Positions 9,097-14,480 of a stretch of 36,036 nt of DNA are shown piece by piece; the stretch's first letter is position 1; every line of letters starts with the position of its first letter. The notes beneath the pieces are model-generated. The model saw only the letters and a list, made by a program, of their open reading frames with translations. It had not been told where the DNA came from and made no database searches. Both the position numbers and the translations under genes were made by a program. This DNA comes from Scatosoma sp045533485. GTDB taxonomy: Bacteria; Bacillota; Clostridia; Christensenellales; Borkfalkiaceae. The DNA lies in contig JAZSHX010000008.1 in assembly GCA_045533485.1 (NCBI GenBank), forward strand, positions 1-36,036. Direction: 5' to 3'.

Positions 9097-9501
9097 GTGG
9101 AACAAGAAAAGAAAGCAACGCTCATACGTTATTTAGTATGTTTCGCCGTAGGCGCAGGCATCGTTTTGGCGGTGTTTGCCTTGAAAGGCTTTTTCATGGA
9201 AACGGCGAAAGAAAATATGCAGCTTTTGCACGACGCATTTTTCAGTGCAGGGGCGCTAATGATGTTGTTTTCGGGCTTGTTATATGTCAGTGGCGAAGGC
9301 GCGTTTTTAGGCATCGGCTATGCGTTAGGCAGGGCGTTCCGTGCGCTTATCCCGTTTTCGCATAAACCGCACGAAACGTACGCGCAGTACCGCGAACGCA
9401 AAACGGGCGAACGCAAAAAGGGCGACCACAGCTTACTCTTCACAGGCTTGTTCTTCTTTGTGGTAAGCTTAATCTTCTTGGCGATTTGGTATAAACTGTA
9501 A
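9097..9501 (+). CDS. DUF3899-like small membrane protein
   Basis: The 134-residue product has three or four hydrophobic segments (about 12-33, 46-66 and 112-132) and a basic loop. The central segment (phenylalanine-rich helix, then a small-residue turn leading to IGYALGRAFR, then a Tyr/Arg/Lys-rich cytoplasmic stretch and a final helix) resembles the DUF3899 family, whose role is unknown. It starts at a GTG with AAGGAAG 7 nt upstream. It lies 24 bp after the second ATPase gene and before a strong terminator, so it is probably the last gene of the importer operon. A role in the transporter is not established. Confidence 0.65.
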   Translation: MEQEKKATLIRYLVCFAVGAGIVLAVFALKGFFMETAKENMQLLHDAFFSAGALMMLFSGLLYVSGEGAFLGIGYALGRAFRALIPFSHKPHETYAQYRERKTGERKKGDHSLLFTGLFFFVVSLIFLAIWYKL

Positions 9502-9514
9502 AAAATTGATTTTC

Positions 9515-9553
9515 CCCCCACGGAAGCGTCACCGCTCCCGTGGGGATTTTTTA
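9515..9553 (+). terminator. Rho-independent terminator of the ABC operon
   Basis: A 13-bp stem with one mismatch (9516-9528 with 9533-9545) and a 4-nt loop is followed by a run of six T. Confidence 0.9.
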
Positions 9554-9690
9554 TGCCCCTTGGCTCTCTTTACACAAGGGAGCCAAACAAAGCCCCCCTT
9601 GTGCAAAGGGGCGAACTCCACCAAACCGCCCCCCTTGTGCAAAGGGGGGATTAAGGGGGGGATTGCAATACGATGCCTTGCAATTCACGG
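9554..9690. repeat. Intergenic palindromic repeats of the CCCCTTGTGCAAAGGGG type
   Basis: The region has no gene. It holds three small palindromes: TTGGCTC...GGGAGCCAA at about 9560-9586, GCCCC-CTTGTGCAAA-GGGGC near 9592-9612, and CCCCCC-TTGTGCAAA-GGGGGG at 9629-9649. The last two share the loop CTTGTGCAAAGGGG and are 36 bp apart. AAGGGGGGGATTG follows. This is a second dispersed repeat family, distinct from the one beginning at 9695. Confidence 0.65.
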
Positions 9691-9694
9691 GCGT

Positions 9695-9838
9695 CCTGTC
9701 ACCCTGGAGCGTAAGCGATAGAATCTCGTAATAGACTCTATCAGTCGTTTCACTCCTTCCAGAGTGACAGCTCTAATGTCATTCTGGAGTATGCGAAGCA
9801 TACGATAGAATCTCTTTCCCCAAAAAAAATCACAAAAA
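9695..9838. repeat. Dispersed palindromic repeat, full hairpin copy plus left-arm copy
   Basis: The left arm CTGTCACCCTGGAG...GATAGAATCTC (9696-9727) pairs with the right arm GACTCTATCA...CTCC-TTCCAGAGTGACAG (9734-9770) around a short loop, making an imperfect palindrome of about 75 bp. A second left arm follows at 9777-9812, with the small hairpin GTATGCGAAGCATAC inside it. The flank after it resembles that of the copy at 9-75. Confidence 0.85.
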
Positions 9839-9902
9839 CCTATGACAAAACGCCGTAACCCCTTATAAATCAACAAAAAAACAAAAAATTTTCAAAAAAC
9901 CC

Positions 9903-9931
9903 TTGACAAAGCCCATCGATAGTGCTACAAT
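9903..9931 (+). promoter_or_regulatory. Strong promoter of the pilus locus
   Basis: TTGACA at 9903-9908 and TACAAT at 9926-9931 have the ideal 17-nt spacing. It sits just after the repeats and about 200 nt before the first well-supported gene. Confidence 0.85.
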
Positions 9932-10130
9932 ACATAGTATAAGTTGTGATTTTTTCATAATTACGCGCATATAATGAATAACGTATGCAAGCGCAAAAGA
10001 CAAGCGCAAACGGCAAAGCCAAAAAACAAACGGCAAAGCCAAACGCAGTGAAAAAAGCACAGCAAACAACCGTGATACGAAACGGGGTGCAAAAGCCCCG
10101 AAAAGTATAAATACTTTTAGGAGGACAACT
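9932..10130 (+). promoter_or_regulatory. Long 5' leader of the pilus locus, with direct repeats and hairpins
   Basis: The leader is A-rich and carries a 17-bp direct repeat, CAAACGGCAAAGCCAAA, at 10007-10023 and 10027-10043. Near the end are a GC-rich hairpin (CGGGG...CCCCG, 10083-10100) and an 8-bp stem, AAAAGTAT/ATACTTTT (10101-10118). The second stem ends exactly where the ribosome site AGGAGG (10119-10124) begins. This could gate translation of the first gene. No known riboswitch class is recognised. Confidence 0.5.
9985..10110 (+). CDS. Possible 41-residue basic leader peptide
   Basis: An ATG-initiated frame runs through the leader and encodes about 41 residues rich in Lys, Ala, Gln and Thr with almost no acidic or aromatic residues. 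No ribosome site precedes it. The 20-bp repeat period is not a multiple of three, so the repeated DNA is read in different frames, which argues against selection on the protein. It may be chance in A-rich DNA; I list it only because it fills most of the leader. Confidence 0.2.
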   Translation: MQAQKTSANGKAKKQTAKPNAVKKAQQTTVIRNGVQKPRKV

Positions 10131-10340
10131 ATGTCTAAAAACGAAAATGTAGTAGTAGAAGAAGGCAAGGAAAATTTCTTCAAAAAAGCATGGAACGGCA
10201 CGAAGAACTTTTTCAAAAACGTTTGGGGCAAAATCAAAGCAATTCCCTGGACTGACCCCGTGAAACCCGTTGTGGCTTGGAGCATTATCGGCGGCGTACT
10301 TGTTGTATCCGTGGCATTGATGCTTATTTTCTGGCTCTAA
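10131..10340 (+). CDS. Small single-pass membrane protein at the head of the pilus locus
   Basis: I do not recognise this 69-residue protein. It begins with an acidic stretch, continues with an amphipathic, Phe/Trp/Lys-rich segment (about residues 14-40, with the pattern NFFKKAW...NFFKNVWGKIKAIPW) and ends in one hydrophobic helix (about 46-69) that reaches the C-terminus. That suggests a tail-anchored inner-membrane protein with a peripheral helix. It has an excellent ribosome site (AGGAGG) and the strongest promoter nearby, so it is probably well expressed. It is 50 bp upstream of the first prepilin and shares its transcript. A role in pilus assembly is inferred from position only. Confidence 0.7.
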   Translation: MSKNENVVVEEGKENFFKKAWNGTKNFFKNVWGKIKAIPWTDPVKPVVAWSIIGGVLVVSVALMLIFWL

Positions 10341-10390
10341 TTCGGTTACACACAATCAACTAAAAAATTTTTAAGGAGAAAATAAAAATT

Positions 10391-11734
10391 ATGAAAATGC
10401 ATAACAAAAAACGCGGCTTTACGATTGTTGAACTTGTTATCGTAATCGCGGTTATCGCAATCTTATCGGCAGTTTTGATTCCCACGTTCGCGGGCATCGT
10501 GAAAAAGAGCAGACAATCCGCTGACGAAACGGCTGTTCGCAACATGAACACCATCTTGGCGGCTGACGGCGCAGTGGAACCCACTAACGTTTTCGAATTG
10601 TGGGATGTATTGGCAGAAAACGGCATCGATACGGAAGACTACAAACCTATGCAAAACGATACGTTCTTCTTCTGGGATAGCGCAATCAACAAAGTTGTCT
10701 ACACGGATGAAAACTACAATGTAACGTATCCTGCTGACCAAGTTGAAAATACGAACAAAGCAGCTTGGATTTCCCTTTCCGGTGAAATTCGTGAAGCAAA
10801 GCTTACCGACGTTACGCTTAGCGAAGACAAAGCAACCGCAACCGTTGACAACGCAGAAGAATATATCGCACTTGTAAACGCAATCAACGACGGCAAATCG
10901 AAAGTGGAAAAAGTTACTAAGATTCAATTGCCTGCAGAAATGTATTTCATGGGTGCTTCTGCTTCCATTGAAACCGTGAAAGGTGCAAATAAGGATAATC
11001 CTGCTACGCTTACCATTGAACCTTCGCAAGTGGGTGGTCAAACTACGATGTATGGCGTTGTTAATATGGGCGCTATTAGAGACGGTGCCGAAAACAGCGC
11101 TGGTGTTGGTAGAAACTACTGCAATGGTCTTATTGGTGGCGTACAATATGCAAACGTTACGTTCCGTGGTCTTGTACTTGAAAACTGTGCGTTCGGTTCC
11201 GCAACGACGACTTTGGTAGGCGCATTGGCTGGTACGGTAGAAGACGCTACTGTTACTGTTTCAAATGTAGACCTTAAAAATGTTACTGTTTTCGGTTTGA
11301 TGAAAGTTGGTGCATACGTTGGTCAAGTAAACCAAAGAACGACGACCACGAAACTTACCATTTCTTCCGATAGTAACGCAGAAGACGTAACCGTAAAAGT
11401 TGTGGCTGGCTTCGCTGGTAGGGTGGTTGGTATTGCTTATGGTGCGACCACGGCGGCTACTGTTACTGTTACTGATGCAATTTCTCGTTTCGACGATGGC
11501 ATTACCGTTGAACTTGTAAAGGATTCCAGAGTAACCTACATTACCATCGATGGTGAAGTATATGGTACGGATATGGATGTTGTTGATGACGACGATATCC
11601 AAGTTGCTAATCCTGAAAAATACTGTGCTACAGTTGCTAACTATGGTTGGATTGCAATTTCTGGTTCCGAAGAAAAACCTTATAATGCTAGCACAGTAAA
11701 CACGAAATATGTGGTTCAAGGTCAAATCGAATAA
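10391..11734 (+). CDS. Large type IV prepilin-like protein with repetitive beta-rich C-terminal domain
   Basis: The N-terminus is a class III signal: a short basic leader, the cleavage and methylation motif RGFTIVE with Glu at mature position 5, and a hydrophobic helix of about 20 residues ending ILSAVLIPTFAGIV. The prepilin peptidase encoded downstream would process it. At 447 residues it is two to three times the size of a usual pilin. The C-terminal 250 or so residues are rich in Thr, Val, Gly and Asn. They contain recurring glycine-turn units such as LVGALAGTVEDA, KVGAYVGQVNQ and VAGFAGRVVGIAYG, resembling GLUG-type or beta-helix surface repeats. It could be a tip or adhesive pilin. AAGGAG precedes the ATG; an ATG two codons later is an alternative start. 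Confidence 0.85.
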   Translation: MKMHNKKRGFTIVELVIVIAVIAILSAVLIPTFAGIVKKSRQSADETAVRNMNTILAADGAVEPTNVFELWDVLAENGIDTEDYKPMQNDTFFFWDSAINKVVYTDENYNVTYPADQVENTNKAAWISLSGEIREAKLTDVTLSEDKATATVDNAEEYIALVNAINDGKSKVEKVTKIQLPAEMYFMGASASIETVKGANKDNPATLTIEPSQVGGQTTMYGVVNMGAIRDGAENSAGVGRNYCNGLIGGVQYANVTFRGLVLENCAFGSATTTLVGALAGTVEDATVTVSNVDLKNVTVFGLMKVGAYVGQVNQRTTTTKLTISSDSNAEDVTVKVVAGFAGRVVGIAYGATTAATVTVTDAISRFDDGITVELVKDSRVTYITIDGEVYGTDMDVVDDDDIQVANPEKYCATVANYGWIAISGSEEKPYNASTVNTKYVVQGQIE

Positions 11735-11767
11735 GTTTCCATTTTAGACAAAAATAAATAAAAGTAA

Positions 11768-11804
11768 GTCGCCTGTGCTTTCTGTATGGCAAGTCACAGG
11801 CGAC
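11768..11804 (+). promoter_or_regulatory. Stem-loop between the two prepilin genes
   Basis: GTCGCCTGTG (11768-11777) pairs perfectly with CACAGGCGAC (11795-11804) across a 17-nt loop. No T-run follows. It lies just before the ribosome site of the second prepilin and may set the relative amounts of the two pilins by mRNA processing. Confidence 0.6.
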
Positions 11805-11826
11805 GCCTATTATAAGGAGAAAAAGT

Positions 11827-12261
11827 ATGAAAACGCAAAACAAAAAACGCGGTTTCACCATCGTGGAACTCGTTATCGTAATCGCAGTAATCGCAATTTT
11901 GTCCGCTGTTATGATTCCCACCTTCTCGGGCATTGTTAGAAAAGCAAAAGAATCCGCAGCTATGCAAGAAGCAAACAACATTGCTCGTGCAGTTTCCGCT
12001 ACCACGGAAGAAGGTATGTTCCCTAACGTTTCAGGCGTTGACGCATACGTTGTAACGGATAATTTCTGGTTTGAAGTAGATGATAACAAAATCAGCGATG
12101 CAAAAGAAGGCAATCTTCCCGACACGGTTAAAACGGATTTGACGGATTTGTCTACGCTTACCGCTGGTACTTACTATGTTCCCGTTCAATTAGTGGAAGA
12201 TTATGAATTGACGGAAGCAGAAGAAGCTTACAAAGTTTACGTAGCATACGTAGTGGAATAA
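11827..12261 (+). CDS. Type IV major prepilin-like protein
   Basis: This is a pilin-sized protein of 144 residues. The N-terminal 36 residues are almost the same as in the preceding large prepilin: a basic leader, RGFTIVELVIVIAV, then ILSAVMIPTFSGIVRKAKESA. This fits recent duplication or shared selection on the assembly helix. The remainder is an acidic domain rich in Tyr, Val and Thr, without an obvious disulfide pair. Its size, its position and its own strong ribosome site (AAGGAG 8 nt upstream) suggest it is the main fibre subunit, with the large prepilin a minor component. That assignment is inference. A terminator-like hairpin follows at 12375. Confidence 0.85.
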   Translation: MKTQNKKRGFTIVELVIVIAVIAILSAVMIPTFSGIVRKAKESAAMQEANNIARAVSATTEEGMFPNVSGVDAYVVTDNFWFEVDDNKISDAKEGNLPDTVKTDLTDLSTLTAGTYYVPVQLVEDYELTEAEEAYKVYVAYVVE

Positions 12262-12374
12262 GCATAAAACTAAAAAGCTACCAAAAAGCGCAAACTAAAA
12301 AGCGTTAAAAAAAGCGCGATAAAATGGCGCAATAAACGACCGCAATAAAATGGCGCAATAAAGAAAAATGCAGG
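12262..12374 (+). repeat. A-rich spacer with 18-bp direct repeats
   Basis: ATAAAATGGCGCAATAAA occurs at 12319-12336 and again at 12345-12362. Shorter related AAAAAGCG units precede it. No gene is seen here. Confidence 0.6.
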
Positions 12375-12420
12375 GCACTCTGCACTCCTTGGGCGAGTGC
12401 AGGGTGCTTTATGGTTTTAT
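12375..12420 (+). terminator. Terminator-like hairpin after the major pilin gene
   Basis: A 13-bp stem with one G-U pair (12375-12387 with 12395-12407) and a 7-nt loop is followed by the T-rich tttatggtttta. Full or partial termination here would separate the two pilin genes from the minor pilin and assembly genes. Confidence 0.7.
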
Positions 12421-12423
12421 CGT

Positions 12424-12637
12424 TGTCACCCTGGAGCGCAACACCCCCACATTCTGTCACCCTGGAGCGGAACGCCCCCCACATTCTGTCACCCTGGAGC
12501 GTAAGCGATAGGGTCTCAAAAAAAGACAAGAGACTCTATCAGTCGTTTCACTCCTTCCAGAGTGACAGCTCTAATGTCACCCTGGAGCGGAACGCCCCCT
12601 ACGTCCTGTCATTCTGGAGCGAAGCGATAGAATCCCC
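12424..12637. repeat. Array of dispersed palindromic repeats, left of the GIY-YIG gene
   Basis: The array has two left-arm fragments (from 12424 and 12455, each TGTCACCCTGGAGCG followed by a C-rich tail), a complete palindrome (12486-12570, arms CTGTCACCCTGG...GATAGGGTCTC and GAGACTCTATC...CCAGAGTGACAG, loop A-rich), another left-arm fragment near 12574, and a last left arm (12607-12634). Positions 12463-12560 are identical over 98 bp to 12988-13085, on the other side of the GIY-YIG gene. Confidence 0.9.
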
Positions 12638-12973
12638 CAAAAAAACGAGAAAACAAAAATGTATTACGTATATATACTAACAAACAAAGCAAAAACCGTG
12701 TTATACACAGGGGTAACAAACGACCTGACAAGGCGTATGTATGAACATAAAAATAAATTGATTGATGGTTTTTCAAAACGTTATAACTTGAATTTGTTAG
12801 TATATTACGAAACAACGACAGATGTAAAGAGTGCGATTGCAAGGGAAAAACAAATAAAAAATTTATTGCGTAGAAAAAAGGAACAGCTAATTTCTGCGAT
12901 TAACCCTGAATGGAATGATTTGACAAATGGAGATCCTATCATTTCGCCTAACGGCTACATTCCAGGATGACAA
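12607..12973 (+). mobile_element. Candidate GIY-YIG element bounded by the arms of the dispersed repeat
   Basis: The left boundary is the repeat's left arm: TGTCATTCTGGAGCGAAGC then GATAGAATC (12608-12634). The right boundary is a right arm: GATCCTATCATTTCGCC (12932-12948) and TTCCAGGATGACA (12960-12972). The reverse complement of the right boundary gives TGTCATCCTGGA, then GGCGAA, then GATAGGATC, matching the left arm block for block with a 12-nt extra segment. A complete nuclease gene occupies the space that is a loop of a few bases in the other copies. I infer a mobile or formerly mobile unit; no target-site duplication could be fixed because repeats flank it on both sides. Confidence 0.6.
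12659..12970 (+). CDS. Small GIY-YIG family nuclease
   Basis: This 103-residue protein is a single GIY-YIG catalytic domain of the UPF0213/YhbQ-like type. The motifs appear in order: YYVYI (residues 2-6), LYTGVT (the YIG-equivalent, about 15-20), the catalytic Arg region DLTRRMYEHK (about 22-31), the metal-binding Glu in AIAREKQIK (about 61-69), and INPEWNDL (about 80-87). The core is therefore intact and probably active on DNA. No DNA-binding domain is attached. The last dozen or so codons (after GDP) lie in the right arm of the surrounding repeat, so the C-terminus was shaped by the repeat. The ribosome site is weak (GAGAAAA). It interrupts a pilus locus to which it has no evident functional link. 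Confidence 0.85.
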   Translation: MYYVYILTNKAKTVLYTGVTNDLTRRMYEHKNKLIDGFSKRYNLNLLVYYETTTDVKSAIAREKQIKNLLRRKKEQLISAINPEWNDLTNGDPIISPNGYIPG

Positions 12974-13200
12974 TCCTTATGTCATTCTGGAGCGGAACGC
13001 CCCCCACATTCTGTCACCCTGGAGCGTAAGCGATAGGGTCTCAAAAAAAGACAAGAGACTCTATCAGTCGTTTCACTCCTTCCAGGATGACAATCCTTAT
13101 GTCATTCTGGAGCGGAACGCCCCCCACATTCTGTCACCCTGGAGCGTAAGCGATAGGGTCTCAAAAAAAAACAAGAGACTCTATCAGTCGTTTCACTCCT
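12960..13200. repeat. 120-bp tandem duplication of the palindromic repeat
   Basis: Positions 12961-13080 and 13081-13200 are the same 120 bp with a single difference (G at 13050, A at 13170). Each unit holds a right-arm end (TTCCAGGATGACA), a left-arm fragment with a C-rich tail and a complete left arm, loop and right arm. The near identity indicates a recent duplication or recent homogenisation. Confidence 0.95.
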
Positions 13201-13300
13201 TCCAGAGTGACAGCTCTAATGTCATTCTGGAGTATGCAAAGCATACGATAGAATCTCTTTTCAAACTCAACGATAAACACCCCACAACCAACAACCAACC
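13201..13300. repeat. Terminal partial repeat and spacer before the minor pilin genes
   Basis: A divergent third unit starts (TCCAGAGTGACAGC), then a left arm at 13219-13256 with the inner hairpin GTATGCAAAGCATAC, nearly the same as the end of the copy at 9777-9812. The last 40 bp before the ATG at 13301 are A/C-rich, with no ribosome site and no clear promoter. Confidence 0.8.
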
Positions 13301-13735
13301 ATGAAACAAACGAAAACGACCAAAAACACGCAAAAAACGCGTCATAAACGCCGTGGGTTCACCATTGTCGAACTGACGGTCGTTTTGGCTGTTTCCGCCA
13401 TTGTTTTAACGATGATTGCGTCTTTCTCCGCGCTTGTGTCGGGGCAAGTAAAGCGCAATCGCCTGCGCACGGATTTCCTTTCTGCTGTGTCCGATTGCAA
13501 GCTTGCGTTACAAACTCAATGCGCAGAACTTGACGGCGCAGGTGCAGAAATTTCCGTTGAAGCTCTAATAGCAAATATAATCGATACGCAATCAAATTTG
13601 TATGACTGCGATTATACGATAAACGGCAATTATCTTAAATTCACCTTTACCAACGAGCAATTAAAAGACGAAGTTTCGTTTATTTTAGCTTCGCATTGCG
13701 GTGCAACGTTTGTAATCGAAGGGGGTACGCCATGA
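13301..13735 (+). CDS. Minor prepilin-like protein (pseudopilin)
   Basis: The protein has an unusually long basic leader of about 18 residues, then the prepilin cleavage motif RRGFTIVELTVVL with the conserved Glu, and a hydrophobic helix. The 144-residue product is the size of type IV minor pilins or GspH/GspI-type pseudopilins. The globular part contains a few Cys residues. The ATG at 13301 is the only start in this frame before the motif, yet no Shine-Dalgarno sequence precedes it. The repeat array ends about 40 bp upstream, so repeat insertion may have replaced the original leader. It overlaps the next gene by 4 bp, so the downstream genes are translationally coupled to it. Confidence 0.8.
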   Translation: MKQTKTTKNTQKTRHKRRGFTIVELTVVLAVSAIVLTMIASFSALVSGQVKRNRLRTDFLSAVSDCKLALQTQCAELDGAGAEISVEALIANIIDTQSNLYDCDYTINGNYLKFTFTNEQLKDEVSFILASHCGATFVIEGGTP

Positions 13736-14106
13736 AACGCAAACTCTTGAAAAACAAACGCGGCTTCACGCTTGTGGAAACGGTAGTGGCGCTTGCGCTT
13801 ATCTTAATCGTTTCGGCAACGTCGCTCACCTTGATTTCGTCCGCCAACAACGCCACGCAACGCGCGCTCTATAACGCAAAAGCGCAAAATTTCGTGGCTG
13901 ACGTAGTCACCGTATATCGCACTGCGGAAAGCAGACAACAATTCGACGAAATTATATCAGCTACGGAAAATTCTATAATTGCATCGTTAGCCGGCGGTTA
14001 CACGGCGGATATTAACATTGTCGGCGCAGAGCTTACCGTCACGGTCAAAGACGGCGAAAAAGAAATTGCCAAAGCAACTTACGTTCGGGGGGTGGCGCTC
14101 TCATGA
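13732..14106 (+). CDS. Minor prepilin-like protein (pseudopilin)
   Basis: I place the start at the ATG at 13732, which overlaps the preceding stop (ATGA), has GAAGGGGG upstream and gives a typical leader MKRKLLKNKRG. The motif KRGFTLVETVVALALIL follows, with Glu at mature position 5 and a hydrophobic helix of about 20 residues. The 124-residue product has a small globular domain dominated by Ala, Thr and Val. It is probably one of the minor pilins that prime fibre assembly (compare ComGD, GspI or PilV types). Which one cannot be decided by eye. Confidence 0.8.
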   Translation: MKRKLLKNKRGFTLVETVVALALILIVSATSLTLISSANNATQRALYNAKAQNFVADVVTVYRTAESRQQFDEIISATENSIIASLAGGYTADINIVGAELTVTVKDGEKEIAKATYVRGVALS

Positions 14107-14459
14107 AACGTATTCTAAGGAATAAGCGCGGCGCAATTTTAGCCACTGCCGTAATGTTTATGACGGTGATTGCGTTTATGGGCATTTTGCTCACGTCGTT
14201 GGTGATGTATTCGTTCACAATAACGCGCGCCAACGATAAAATCTTCCAAAACCGCTTGACACTCGACCAAATCGGCGAATATTTCGTCGCAGGCACGCTT
14301 ACGGAAGAAATATTGAACGGATATAGTGATTTGGAAGAAGAAACTCCAAATCCCTACACATTAAGATTGACAAAAAACGGCACGACCGTAGTTTTATATA
14401 TCGAAAAGGACGAAAACGGAAAGGTTGTAAGATGGCAATACTCCGATTATAATCCCTAA
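14103..14459 (+). CDS. PilX/GspK-like minor pilus component
   Basis: This 118-residue protein overlaps the preceding gene by 4 bp (ATGA). Its leader MKRILRNKRGAILATAVMF is followed by a long hydrophobic helix to about residue 40. It lacks the GFTxxE motif of its neighbours but has the RGA-small-hydrophobic pattern seen in PilX- and GspK-type proteins, which often lack Glu5 and cap the pilus tip complex. The remainder is polar with a Tyr-rich C-terminus. I infer a tip-complex role from this motif and from the order of three successive pilin-like genes. Confidence 0.65.
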   Translation: MKRILRNKRGAILATAVMFMTVIAFMGILLTSLVMYSFTITRANDKIFQNRLTLDQIGEYFVAGTLTEEILNGYSDLEEETPNPYTLRLTKNGTTVVLYIEKDENGKVVRWQYSDYNP

Positions 14460-14480
14460 CAACAAATAAGGAACGAAAAT

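Noticed and set aside
12262..12374. A small coding gene in the A-rich spacer after the pilin
   Set aside because: No start with a ribosome site and no frame of useful length; the 26-bp repeat period is not a multiple of three.
13219..13256. TAGAAT inside the repeat as a -10 box for the minor pilin genes
   Set aside because: The sequence is part of the conserved arm in every copy, and the matching -35 position (TTCTGG) is poor; it remains a weak possibility only.
12424..13260. Possible CRISPR array
   Set aside because: The units are long imperfect palindromes of variable length with related, not unique, sequence between them, and no cas gene is present.
12927..13304. Open frame of about 125 codons through the repeat array
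   Set aside because: It simply translates the tandem 120-bp repeat (120 is a multiple of 3, so the frame stays open); it has no ribosome site and no domain.
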